A DNA stretch of 6,502 nt, taken from assembly GCA_017508505.1 (NCBI GenBank), contig JAFVYT010000087.1:1-6502 (forward strand), written 5' to 3'. The notes beneath the pieces were generated by a model. That model made no database searches. It was given only the letters and a program-made list of their open reading frames with translations, and was not told where the DNA came from. The DNA comes from Clostridia bacterium. Lineage in GTDB: Bacteria; Bacillota_A; Clostridia; Oscillospirales; SIG627. Below, in pieces: positions 1 through 6,300 of the stretch; the first letter of the stretch is position 1, and each line of letters starts with the position of its first letter. Position numbers and translations under genes: made by a program.

Positions 1-46
1 AGGGGATGTAAAAAAAGCGCAGACCGCCTATTCCTATAAAACAAAA

Positions 47-87
47 GGGATTCTTTGGAATAAAACGTCCGAAGAATCCCGTTTTTT
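47..87 (+). terminator. Intrinsic terminator of an upstream gene outside the window
   Basis: Positions 47-59 pair with 68-80 in a 13-bp stem with one G-U wobble (T56 with G71) around an 8-base loop. The stem is followed by G81 and six T (82-87). This is a textbook rho-independent terminator on the + strand. On the minus strand the T tract is interrupted (TTTTG), so it would be weaker. No coding sequence is visible in 1-46, so the gene it serves must lie off the left edge, or the hairpin belongs to the surrounding repeat-like element. Confidence 0.75.
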
Positions 88-117
88 GATAAAAATAAAA
101 AAAACGCATTTTTTGCT

Positions 118-207
118 ACGAACAAACTTCGCCACTCGACGTACCTTTGTACGCCTTCGGGTAACCAAAAAGCAAGGGAAACCTTGCTTTTTGCTCAGTT
201 TGTCCGT
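118..207. other. Three-way-junction-like structured element
   Basis: Three nested helices can be read off by eye. The outer stem pairs 118-128 with 197-207 (10 of 11 pairs, one A-C mismatch). The first inner hairpin pairs 134-139 with 157-162 and 140-144 with 149-153, with a CTTT loop and a CCT bulge. The second inner hairpin pairs 167-177 with 182-192, 11 perfect pairs around a GAAA (GNRA-type) tetraloop. Short unpaired linkers (129-133, 163-166, 193-196) join them. It may be a structured RNA, or the folded centre of the repeat whose edges are at 1 and 232. I recognise no known riboswitch or T-box consensus in it. The strand is not determined. Confidence 0.5.
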
Positions 208-232
208 TCTGCATCTTTTTTTCCTATCCCCT

Positions 233-279
233 AAAAGGAGCTGTAAAAAAACTTGAGTTTTTTTACAGCTCCTTTTTTT
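233..279 (+). terminator. Very strong intrinsic terminator
   Basis: Positions 233-252 and 257-276 are exact reverse complements, giving a 20-bp stem with a TTGA loop at 253-256, followed by a T tract ending at 279. The stem combines GGAGCTG with seven A opposite seven T. It sits just before the promoter of the proline operon and would insulate that promoter from read-through from the left. The A-rich 5' arm also gives a shorter T tract in the opposite direction, so it may work weakly on the minus strand too. Confidence 0.85.
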
Positions 280-284
280 GTTTT

Positions 285-318
285 CTTACAAGCCCTTTTT
301 TTCAAAATCTCTTGTAAG
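285..318. promoter_or_regulatory. Inverted repeat overlapping the -35 box, possible operator
   Basis: CTTACAAG at 285-292 and CTTGTAAG at 311-318 are perfect reverse complements separated by 18 bases. Each arm is itself a near palindrome of the form CTT-NN-AAG, so the pair can also be read as two copies of one site 26 bp apart. The right arm covers the -35 hexamer of the operon promoter at 312-317, a position where a bound repressor would block RNA polymerase. No regulator gene lies in the window. The repeat is seen; the operator role is inferred. Confidence 0.4.
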
Positions 319-340
319 CCTGCGAAAAACGCGATATAAT
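312..340 (+). promoter_or_regulatory. Sigma-A-type promoter of the proline operon
   Basis: A perfect -10 box TATAAT at 335-340 lies 17 bp downstream of TTGTAA at 312-317, which matches four of the six bases of the -35 consensus TTGACA. Transcription would start near 347, leaving a 5' leader of only about 24 bases before the ATG at 371. That is too short for a T-box or riboswitch, so control is more likely at initiation, perhaps through the overlapping inverted repeat. No other good promoter is seen between here and the end of the operon at 4494. Confidence 0.75.
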
Positions 341-370
341 GAAAGGTAATCGAGAGAAGGGGGGAGAAAA

Positions 371-559
371 ATGAGCGCAAAAGCCGTCGGTAGCTGTGAG
401 ACCTGTCTGTATTTTGACTTCGATGAGGAATGGCAGGAGGAGGTCTGCACTATGGATCTGGACGAGGATGAATTGGAGCGCCTTGCTTCGGGACGTTATG
501 CCTCATGCCCCTATTACCGTTTTTACGATGAGTACAAATTCGTGCAAAAGCAAAATTAA
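371..559 (+). CDS. Small four-cysteine protein, DUF6472-like
   Basis: A 62-residue acidic protein, first gene of the proline operon, preceded by a G-rich ribosome binding site (AAGGGGGGAG, 357-366) four bases before the ATG. It has four cysteines (C9, C12, C26, C46): a CxxC near the start, one after a DEEWQEEVC stretch, and one in SCPYYRF. The pattern CxxC followed by LDEDELER, CPYYRF and a DEYKFVQKQN end matches my memory of the DUF6472 family of short Clostridia proteins, whose function is unknown. The cysteines could bind zinc or an iron-sulfur cluster, but that is inference. There is no signal peptide or membrane segment, so it is probably cytoplasmic. Only 12 bases separate its stop from the chosen proB start, so the two are almost certainly co-transcribed. 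Confidence 0.8.
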   Translation: MSAKAVGSCETCLYFDFDEEWQEEVCTMDLDEDELERLASGRYASCPYYRFYDEYKFVQKQN

Positions 560-574
560 AGGATGAAGAAAATG
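558..574 (+). promoter_or_regulatory. Ribosome binding site that decides the proB start
   Basis: AAAGGA at 558-563, overlapping the TAA stop of the preceding gene, lies 8 bases before the ATG at 572. An in-frame ATG at 563 would sit directly on this Shine-Dalgarno sequence with no spacer, so 572 is the better start even though 563 gives the longest frame. Confidence 0.65.
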
Positions 575-1342
575 AGAGTAGTAATCAAAGTGGGAACCTC
601 CACCCTGGCACACGCTACGGGACGGCTGAACATCCGCCGCGTGGAGGAGCTGTGCAAGGTTCTTTCCGATCTGAAGAATTCGGGCCACGAGGTCATCCTC
701 GTTACCAGCGGTGCCATCGGAATGGGTGTGGGCAAGCTGAATTTGAAGGGGAGACCTGCGGATATGCCCACCAAGCAGGCTGCCGCCGCCGTGGGACAGT
801 GCGAATTGATGTACACCTACGACAAGCTTTTTTCCGAGTATAACCACACCGTAGCCCAGATCCTTTTGACGGGGTATGACGTGCGGAACGAGGAAAGCCA
901 CAACCATTTTTGCAATACCCTTTCCCGCTTACTTGAAATGGGGGTTCTTCCCATCATCAACGAAAACGATACCGTTGCCACAGAGGAGATTGTCATCGGC
1001 GACAACGACTCCCTTGCGGCCATCGTGGCGGTCTCGGCCAAGGCGGAGCTTTTGGTGCTCCTTTCGGACATCGCCGGCCTCTACAGCGGCGATCCTCACA
1101 CGGACCCCGACGCACGTCTCATCTCCCGGGTGGAGAGGGTGACGGATGAGATCCTCGCTCTTGGCGGCGGAAAGGGCTCGGCCCTCGGCACAGGCGGTAT
1201 GGCCACCAAGCTCGGTGCGGCGCGCCTTGTAACGGAGGCGGGCTGTGATATGATCATTGCAAACGGGGAGGATCCGAGGATCCTGTACGCCGTTCTGGAA
1301 GGAGAAGCGGTGGGAACCCGCTTTGTAGCAGGAGGAAAATAA
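572..1342 (+). CDS. proB: Glutamate 5-kinase, short form without PUA domain
   Basis: Cytoplasmic enzyme of the first step of proline synthesis: ATP-dependent phosphorylation of glutamate to glutamyl-5-phosphate. From the start at 572 it has 256 residues, a single amino-acid-kinase domain. Visible motifs are VIKVGTSTL (4-12, phosphate binding), LVTSGAIGMG (43-52), INENDTV (129-135), GDNDSLAA (143-150, glutamate site), LSDIAGLYSGDP (164-175) and GTGGMATKL (206-214, nucleotide site). The E. coli enzyme is about 367 residues because it carries a C-terminal PUA domain. Here the protein ends at the kinase domain, a short architecture known in many bacteria, so this is not a truncation. The stop TAA abuts the proA GTG. 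An alternative start at 563 adds three residues. Confidence 0.96.
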   Translation: MRVVIKVGTSTLAHATGRLNIRRVEELCKVLSDLKNSGHEVILVTSGAIGMGVGKLNLKGRPADMPTKQAAAAVGQCELMYTYDKLFSEYNHTVAQILLTGYDVRNEESHNHFCNTLSRLLEMGVLPIINENDTVATEEIVIGDNDSLAAIVAVSAKAELLVLLSDIAGLYSGDPHTDPDARLISRVERVTDEILALGGGKGSALGTGGMATKLGAARLVTEAGCDMIIANGEDPRILYAVLEGEAVGTRFVAGGK

Positions 1343-1345
1343 GTG
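1330..1345 (+). promoter_or_regulatory. Consensus ribosome binding site supporting the GTG start of proA
   Basis: AGGAGG at 1330-1335, inside the last codons of proB, lies exactly 7 bases before GTG at 1343. The GTG follows the proB TAA with no gap. This perfect site fixes the non-ATG start and implies translation re-initiation from proB. Confidence 0.85.
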
Positions 1346-2593
1346 AAGGACACCCAAACGATTTTACGAGAGACCCGCGACGCAAGCCTTGCGGTCAATG
1401 CGCTGACCACCGAGGAGAAGAACCGCGCGCTGGAGGAGATGGCAAAGCATCTTTTGCTTTCCGAAGAAGAGATCCTTTCCGAAAACGCCCTTGACCTCGA
1501 GGCCGCACGGGGCAGTATTTCCGAGGTGATGCTGGACCGACTCCGTCTGACTCCGGAGCGTATCCGCGGGATGGCCGAGGGCATCCGCGCCCTCATCGCC
1601 CTTCCCGATCCCGTGGGTCGCATCCTGACGGAGAGAAAAAGGGAAAACGGGCTTTTGATCCAAAAGATCTCCAGCCCCCTCGGGGTGGTGGGAATCATTT
1701 ACGAGTCCCGTCCCAACGTGACGGCGGATGCCGCCGCGCTTGCCTTAAAAAGCGGAAACGCCTGCGTTCTGCGGGGCGGTAAGGAGGCGTGGCGCTCCTC
1801 TTATGCCATTGTGAAGGCACTGCGGAGTGGCCTTGCGGCCTGCGGCATTCCGATCTACGCCATTTCGCTGGTGGAGGATACCTCCCGAGAGAGTGCAAGA
1901 GAGATGATGCGTGCCGACGGATATCTGGATCTGCTCATCCCCCGAGGGGGTGCGGGGCTCATCCGCGCCTGCGTGGAGAACGCTACCGTTCCCTGCATCC
2001 AAACGGGCACGGGCATCTGCCACGTGTACGTGGACGGTGCCGCCGATTTTGAGAAGGCTCTCGCCATCACCGTTAACGCCAAGTGCTCCCGCCCTTCCGT
2101 TTGCAACGCGGCGGAGGTGCTTTTGGTTTCCCGGGACATCGCCGCCGACTTCCTCCCCCGTCTTTATCAGACCCTTGTGGAGGATCGGAGGGAAAATCCC
2201 GTGGAGCTGAGGCTGGACGAGGCCGCCGCGGCCTTCATTCCCGGCACTCCCGCCTCCGAAACGGACTTTGATACAGAATTTTTGGACTTCATCCTCGCGG
2301 TACGGGTGGTGAAGGACGTAAAGGAGGCCGTCGAGCATATTCGTCGGCATTCTACCGGCCACAGCGAGGCCATCGTGACCGAGGACGACGCTGCTGCCCG
2401 CACCTTTGTGGCAGGAGTAGACAGCGCCGCGGTCTACGTCAACGCCTCCACCCGCTTTACCGACGGCGGGGAATTTGGCCTTGGGTGTGAGATGGGCATC
2501 TCCACCCAAAAGCTCCACGCCCGTGGCCCGATGGGGCTGGAGGAGCTTTGCAGCTATCGATACGTGGTGACCGGCAACGGAACGGTCAGATAA
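1343..2593 (+). CDS. proA: Glutamate-5-semialdehyde dehydrogenase (gamma-glutamyl phosphate reductase)
   Basis: Second step of proline synthesis: NADPH-dependent reduction of glutamyl-5-phosphate to glutamate-5-semialdehyde, which cyclises to pyrroline-5-carboxylate. At 416 residues it matches the usual length of the family. It has the aldehyde-dehydrogenase fold with ProA signatures: [20 protein letters not shown] (112-131), [15 protein letters not shown] (135-149), [10 protein letters not shown] (198-207), the catalytic cysteine C254 in [14 protein letters not shown], and the C-terminal block [19 protein letters not shown] (372-390) with [11 protein letters not shown] just after. The start is GTG, directly behind proB. 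Because the glutamyl-phosphate intermediate is labile, ProB and ProA are thought to work as a complex, which suits this tight coupling. No missing key residues are seen. Confidence 0.97.
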   Translation: MKDTQTILRETRDASLAVNALTTEEKNRALEEMAKHLLLSEEEILSENALDLEAARGSISEVMLDRLRLTPERIRGMAEGIRALIALPDPVGRILTERKRENGLLIQKISSPLGVVGIIYESRPNVTADAAALALKSGNACVLRGGKEAWRSSYAIVKALRSGLAACGIPIYAISLVEDTSRESAREMMRADGYLDLLIPRGGAGLIRACVENATVPCIQTGTGICHVYVDGAADFEKALAITVNAKCSRPSVCNAAEVLLVSRDIAADFLPRLYQTLVEDRRENPVELRLDEAAAAFIPGTPASETDFDTEFLDFILAVRVVKDVKEAVEHIRRHSTGHSEAIVTEDDAAARTFVAGVDSAAVYVNASTRFTDGGEFGLGCEMGISTQKLHARGPMGLEELCSYRYVVTGNGTVR

Positions 2594-2603
2594 GGAGGAT
2601 ACG

Positions 2604-3401
2604 ATGAAAATCGGAATGATCGGCACGGGCAATATGGGCTCTGCCTTGGCAAATGCCATTTTCCAAAGCGGACTTTCCCACAGACTTTACCTTTCGGATT
2701 TTGATACGGCCAAGGCCGAGGCGCTGGCAGAGCGTCTGGGCGGTACCGTTTTAGACAGCGAGACCCTTTGCCGCGAGTGCGATATGGTCTTTCTGGGGGT
2801 CAAGCCTCAGGGGCTGAAGGCTCTTCTTTCCGCTCTTGCCCCCACCATCCGCGAGAGAGGAGATGCCCTGACGCTGGTCTCCATGGCCGCAGGGGTCTCA
2901 ACCGCCTCCATTCTGGAGACGCTCGGGTTTGAGGTACCCCTCATCCGCATTATGCCCAACACTCCCGTTTCCGTGGGAGCGGGCGTGATCGTCTACTGCA
3001 CCGTTTCGGTTTCCGAGGAGGTGGAGAAGGATTTTGTAGCCACCCTTAGGGACGCGGCTCTGGTGGAAAAGCTCCCCGAGGAAAAGATTGATGCGGCCAG
3101 TGCCCTTCACGGCTGCGGGCCCGCCTTCGTATATCTGTTTGTGGAGGCCTTGGCAGACGGTGCGGTGGACTGTGGCCTTTCCCGCGACGCGGCGCTTCGC
3201 TTTGCGGCGGGGACGGTCTTGGGAGCAGGAAAGATGGTCCTTGAGACCGAAAAGCATCCGGGTGAATTGAAGGATGCGGTCTGCAGCCCCGGAGGAAGCA
3301 CCATCGAGGGTGTGCGCGCTCTGGAGGAAAACGGATTCCGCGGTGCCGTGATGTATGCGGTCATTGCCGCTTATGAAAAGACGCTGGAGCTTGGAAAATA
3401 A
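2604..3401 (+). CDS. proC: Pyrroline-5-carboxylate reductase
   Basis: Last step of proline synthesis: NAD(P)H-dependent reduction of pyrroline-5-carboxylate to L-proline in the cytoplasm. It has 265 residues, the normal length. The N-terminal Rossmann domain starts with MKIGMIGTGNMGSALA (GxGxMG at 7-12), followed by FLGVKPQ (63-69) and RIMPNTP (115-121). The C-terminal dimerisation/active-site domain shows HGCGPAFVYLFVEALADGAV (169-188) and the signature SPGGSTIEG (228-236). The first of these usually reads GSGPAY; the Cys in GCG is a mild variant. AAGGAGG at 2592-2598, overlapping the proA stop, gives a strong ribosome binding site 5 bases before the ATG. It is the third gene of a complete glutamate-to-proline set. 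Confidence 0.97.
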   Translation: MKIGMIGTGNMGSALANAIFQSGLSHRLYLSDFDTAKAEALAERLGGTVLDSETLCRECDMVFLGVKPQGLKALLSALAPTIRERGDALTLVSMAAGVSTASILETLGFEVPLIRIMPNTPVSVGAGVIVYCTVSVSEEVEKDFVATLRDAALVEKLPEEKIDAASALHGCGPAFVYLFVEALADGAVDCGLSRDAALRFAAGTVLGAGKMVLETEKHPGELKDAVCSPGGSTIEGVRALEENGFRGAVMYAVIAAYEKTLELGK

Positions 3402-3414
3402 AGGAGAAAAGAAG

Positions 3415-4494
3415 ATGAAACAGTTGCCACCCCCCAAGAAAAGCTTTAACGAGCGCTTTCTGCAAAAGGAAATCGACGTGGAGGAGATCGCCTTCCACGA
3501 CCCGCGCAAGGCACCCTTCCGTCTTTACGGGCTGGAGCCCTGCGATGAGGGCGAGGCCTTTCGTCGTATGCCGTGGGAGGTTGCGCAGGAGGTCAGCTGG
3601 AAGGTGTATACCCTTCACAGTCACACTGCCGGCGGCCGTGTGCGCTTTGTGACCGACTCCGACCGTGTGGTGCTGGACGTCTCCTACGAGCTTTTGGAGC
3701 CGAGAGCGTCTATGAGCCTTTTGTGCAGTGTGGGCTTTGATCTGTACGTGGAGCGGGACGGCGAGGATGTGTATCACGACGTGTTCCTGCCCCCCATCCG
3801 CTGTGAAAAGGGGTATCGGGCCGCCGTGAAATTCCCCGATCGGCAAAAGCGCCTTGTCACCATCTACTTTCCTCTTTACAACGACGTTGCGGATCTTCGC
3901 ATCGGCCTGAAAAGAGACGCGGTGCTGGAGGAGGCACCGGGGTACGGCGAGAGAAAGCCCCTTTTGTTTTACGGCTCCTCTATTACCCAAGGGGCCTGCG
4001 TGGCCCGTCCCGGTCTCGGCTATCCCGCCCAGATTGCGCGCAGGCTGAAGATGGACTTTTGCAATCTCGGCTTTGCGGGCTCCTGCAAGGGTGAGCAGCG
4101 CATCGCCGACTACCTTGCCACCAAGGAAAGCAGTGTCTTCATTCTGGATTATGATCACAACTCCAAGGATTCTCAGCAGCTTGCCTCCAACCACTATGAC
4201 GTGTATCATACCTATCGGGAAAAGAATCCCGAAACGCCCATTGTCCTCGTGACCCGTCCCTCCTGCCGTCCGCTGGAGCGAGAGGTTCCCGAGAGAAGAC
4301 AGGTCGTGATGGAGACCTATCTTCGGGGCATTCGGGAGGGAGACCGCAATCTGTATTTCGTGGACGGCTACTCCTTCCTTTCCATGGAGGATCGCCTTGC
4401 GGCCACGGTGGACGGTACCCACCCCAACGATTTGGGGCAGTACCGTATGGCGCAGATCATTGGAGAAATGATCTGCCAAATCCTGAAAAAATAA
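3415..4494 (+). CDS. SGNH/GDSL-family hydrolase
   Basis: Last gene of the proline operon, 359 residues. The start at 3415 follows AAGGAG (3401-3406) with an 8-base spacer; an in-frame ATG at 3355 lies inside proC and has no such site. The first ~170 residues look like the beta-rich N-terminal domain that accompanies this hydrolase group (SGNH_hydro_N with Lipase_GDSL_3, by recall). The catalytic domain begins near residue 180: LFYGSSITQG with nucleophile S189, NLGFAGSC (217-224, oxyanion glycine 219), DYDHN with N249, and DGTHPND with D333 and H336. That is the full S-G-N-H set, so the enzyme should be an active ester hydrolase, perhaps acting on acetylated sugars or a small ester. No signal peptide is visible, which suggests a cytoplasmic location. 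The link to proline synthesis is unknown. The family call is firm, the substrate is not. Confidence 0.88.
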   Translation: MKQLPPPKKSFNERFLQKEIDVEEIAFHDPRKAPFRLYGLEPCDEGEAFRRMPWEVAQEVSWKVYTLHSHTAGGRVRFVTDSDRVVLDVSYELLEPRASMSLLCSVGFDLYVERDGEDVYHDVFLPPIRCEKGYRAAVKFPDRQKRLVTIYFPLYNDVADLRIGLKRDAVLEEAPGYGERKPLLFYGSSITQGACVARPGLGYPAQIARRLKMDFCNLGFAGSCKGEQRIADYLATKESSVFILDYDHNSKDSQQLASNHYDVYHTYREKNPETPIVLVTRPSCRPLEREVPERRQVVMETYLRGIREGDRNLYFVDGYSFLSMEDRLAATVDGTHPNDLGQYRMAQIIGEMICQILKK

Positions 4495-4533
4495 AAAATT
4501 GCAGAGCATTTTGAAATGCTCTGCAATTTTTTT
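4493..4533. terminator. Symmetrical bidirectional terminator between converging operons
   Basis: A near-perfect stem pairs AATTGCAGAGCATT-type sequence (4497-4510) with its complement (4515-4528) around a TTGA loop (4511-4514). Six A precede it and seven T follow it, so a U tract forms in both directions. It overlaps the stop codon of the SGNH hydrolase gene and ends 17 bases before the stop of the minus-strand carboxypeptidase gene, so it serves both transcripts. Confidence 0.92.
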
Positions 4534-4549
4534 ATCCGTTCTCTACTGT

Positions 4550-5737
4550 TTACTGCTTGTCGTATCCGCGGTAAACGCTGTCGATGCCGAAGTAGGCCTC
4601 TATGGTGATCCAATCTCCGTTGTTATAAAGGGTCTCGGCCAGCTCCTCGCCCACGTAGCGGTAATGCCAAGCCTCGTAGATGTAGCCCGTTTCGTCACTC
4701 TTACCCTCGGGGTAGCGGAGGACGAAGCCGTATTTGTAGGCGTTGTCGTTCAGCCACTTCATCTCTGCGGCGTATTTTCCGTTTCGGATATCCTCGGAGC
4801 TGGAGGTGAGAATGTCCATTCCGTAGCCGCTCTGATGCTCACTGTGTCCGGGCCGTGCGGAATAGGTCTCCGCCTTCTCCACACCGTCGTTTCTCACGTA
4901 CCCGCTGAAGATCCAGCTTTGATCGTTCCAGTCGCGGGTACCGCTGCGGATGGAGAGATAGATTCCGTCCTTTGCGGCGGCGTTGCGCATTGCGTTCCAG
5001 GCGTTGGAGGTTTCTGCGGTCAGGGTGCGATCTCCCAGTTTGTATTCCTTGGGGAGGGCATAGGACTTGTTGACGATCAGGTGTCCCTCTGCATAGGCGA
5101 TCCCGCCCTTGACCTCGATGGTGAAGCCTTTTTTGGTCTTATACACGCCCTCAATCAGCTTTCCGTTTTCGTCAAAGGGAAGCACCAGCTTTTTTACCTC
5201 CAGGGTGAATTCCTTCTGAACCGCATTCCCCGTGTGATCGGAGGCGATGTAGCGGAGGGTGTAAAGACCGGGGGTGTTGAAATCGTACTCTCCGTCCACT
5301 CGCACGGTGCAGGGGGCACCCGTGTTATCCGTGGCGGTCACACCGCTCAGGAAATCGATGCTCTCACCCTCGGTGATACTGAAGGTCAGCGTCGGTGCGT
5401 GGATTACGGGGGGAGCCTCGTCGTAGAACTCCAGAGTGAAGCTTTCCTCGCGGGTCAACCCCAGACGGTCACGGATGAAAAGCACGACAGTGGTCCCTCC
5501 CGCCTTTTGCGCTTCAAAGATCTCCTCCTCATTTTCCAAGGTTCCATACTGAACCTCCAAAACCAAGTCGGAGAGGGAGACCTTCGTACCCACGGGGTAG
5601 CGTCTTTGCTCGGAGATCACCACGGAGGGAGTCTGGAAGAAGTACAAAAACAGGCCCATTGCTCCTGCCAGGATCCCAACGGTCACTACGGTTACGATTA
5701 AGGCGACGACGCTTTTCTTCATTCTCTTTTGCTTCAT
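4550..5737 (-). CDS. Membrane-anchored VanY-type D-Ala-D-Ala carboxypeptidase with Ig-like repeats
   Basis: Probable zinc D,D-carboxypeptidase that trims the terminal D-Ala from peptidoglycan stem peptides outside the membrane. From the start at 5737 it has 395 residues. A basic start (MKQKRMKK) is followed by a single hydrophobic helix (~9-34), giving a type II anchor. Two tandem Ig-like stretches follow (~37-105 and ~112-182). The second resembles DUF5011-type domains ([24 protein letters not shown]). The C-terminal VanY/M15 domain shows [12 protein letters not shown] (262-273), [10 protein letters not shown] (zinc ligands H301 and D308) and EAWHYRYVG (E355, H358; the usual form is EPWH). 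The start ATG overlaps the galE TGA as ATGA, implying translational coupling. Longer in-frame starts at 5767 and 5755 exist. Nothing nearby suggests vancomycin resistance; this looks like housekeeping wall remodelling. Confidence 0.9.
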   Translation of the reverse strand: MKQKRMKKSVVALIVTVVTVGILAGAMGLFLYFFQTPSVVISEQRRYPVGTKVSLSDLVLEVQYGTLENEEEIFEAQKAGGTTVVLFIRDRLGLTREESFTLEFYDEAPPVIHAPTLTFSITEGESIDFLSGVTATDNTGAPCTVRVDGEYDFNTPGLYTLRYIASDHTGNAVQKEFTLEVKKLVLPFDENGKLIEGVYKTKKGFTIEVKGGIAYAEGHLIVNKSYALPKEYKLGDRTLTAETSNAWNAMRNAAAKDGIYLSIRSGTRDWNDQSWIFSGYVRNDGVEKAETYSARPGHSEHQSGYGMDILTSSSEDIRNGKYAAEMKWLNDNAYKYGFVLRYPEGKSDETGYIYEAWHYRYVGEELAETLYNNGDWITIEAYFGIDSVYRGYDKQ

Positions 5738-6285
5738 TTGTTGATGTATCTCCATCCGTCTCGGCACATATCCTCAATGCCGTATTTTGCCTTCCATCCC
5801 AAGAGCGCTTCGGCCTTTTGGGTGTCTGCATAGCAGCTTGCGATGTCTCCTGGGCGACGCTCGGTGATCTTATAGTTGACCTTGACCCCGCTGGCCTTCT
5901 CGAAGGCCGCGACCAATTCCAATACGCTGGTGCCGCGGCTGGTGCCGAGGTTGATGGCCTCAGCGCCCTTGTGAGCGGCGGCGTACTCCAGGGCCTTGAG
6001 ATGTCCGTTTGCCAGATCCACCACGTGGATGTAGTCTCGCACGCCCGTTCCGTCGGGAGTGTCGTAGTCGTTCCCGAAAACGGAAAGGCAGGGGAGGGTC
6101 CCTACCGCCACACGGGCGATGTAGGGGAAGAGGTTATTGGGGATGCCCGAGGGGTTCTCTCCGATGATGCCCGAGGGATGTGCTCCGATGGGGTTGAAGT
6201 AACGGAGCAGCACCACGCTCCATTCGGGATCGGAGTGGGCGATGTCCGTCAGAATTTGCTCCAGCATCAGCTTGGTCCAGCCGTA
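5734..6285 (-). CDS. galE: UDP-glucose 4-epimerase, C-terminal part only
   Basis: GalE interconverts UDP-glucose and UDP-galactose using tightly bound NAD, supplying sugars for surface polymers and the Leloir pathway. About 183 residues are present, against ~335-340 for the family. The homologous part opens with [12 protein letters not shown], which contains the catalytic YxxxK. It continues with [53 protein letters not shown] and [10 protein letters not shown], and ends DGWRYINK, slightly shorter than usual. The whole NAD-binding N-terminal half (GxxGxxG) is absent. The frame stays open by chance to an ATG at 6363, but those ~26 residues do not resemble GalE. Expected NPYG reads GAYG at the break. 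The fragment would be inactive as it stands. I think the loss reflects a join error rather than a real pseudogene. Its stop overlaps the carboxypeptidase start. Confidence 0.9.
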   Translation of the reverse strand, partial: YGWTKLMLEQILTDIAHSDPEWSVVLLRYFNPIGAHPSGIIGENPSGIPNNLFPYIARVAVGTLPCLSVFGNDYDTPDGTGVRDYIHVVDLANGHLKALEYAAAHKGAEAINLGTSRGTSVLELVAAFEKASGVKVNYKITERRPGDIASCYADTQKAEALLGWKAKYGIEDMCRDGWRYINK

Positions 6286-6300
6286 GGCTCCCAGTAGCAT
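6285..6300. other. Probable chimeric junction
   Basis: To the left, minus-strand GalE homology holds up to the catalytic Tyr codon (6283-6285). To the right, + strand coding similarity to a GldE/CNNM protein begins (6287 onward). The two genes are on opposite strands, both are cut inside conserved domains, and no insertion-sequence end or intergenic sequence lies between them. Base composition also shifts abruptly to AT-rich at 6299-6350. A misjoined contig is the simplest explanation. Confidence 0.6.

Larger units (their letters stand above)
1..232. repeat. Candidate inverted-repeat (MITE-like) element, window start
   Basis: The two edges of this stretch are imperfect inverted repeats. Positions 1-7 (AGGGGAT) are the exact reverse complement of 226-232 (ATCCCCT). 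A run of seven A at 10-16 faces seven T at 216-222, and GCAGA at 19-23 faces TCTGC at 208-212 (offset by small gaps). Between them lie an intrinsic terminator and a three-way-junction-like fold, and there is no plausible open reading frame. This layout suits a small non-autonomous element or a structured intergenic repeat. The left edge coincides with the first base of the window, so neither a target-site duplication nor the left flank can be seen. The symmetry is seen directly; calling it mobile is inference. Confidence 0.4.

Noticed and set aside
88..370. T-box or riboswitch leader for the proline operon
   Set aside because: The promoter lies downstream of the structured region and leaves a ~24-base leader; no T-box antiterminator consensus (GGTGG-type) is present.
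1745..2659. Minus-strand 304-codon frame opposite proA
   Set aside because: Antisense of conserved proA including its catalytic region; no ribosome binding site or recognisable domain.
3355..3414. Earlier start for the SGNH hydrolase within proC
   Set aside because: It overlaps the conserved end of proC and lacks a ribosome binding site; 3415 has AAGGAG at 8 bases.
3361..4509. Long minus-strand frame opposite the SGNH hydrolase
   Set aside because: It is complementary to a gene with complete catalytic motifs and starts in the terminator; its residue pattern is typical of an antisense frame of GC-rich codons.
4499..5701. Long + strand open frame of about 400 codons opposite the carboxypeptidase gene
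   Set aside because: It is the antisense shadow of a clear VanY-family gene, begins inside a terminator hairpin, and its translation (many V/G/H runs) matches no family.
4550..5737. Vancomycin-resistance gene
   Set aside because: VanY-type carboxypeptidases are common housekeeping enzymes; no vanH, ligase, vanX or two-component genes accompany it.
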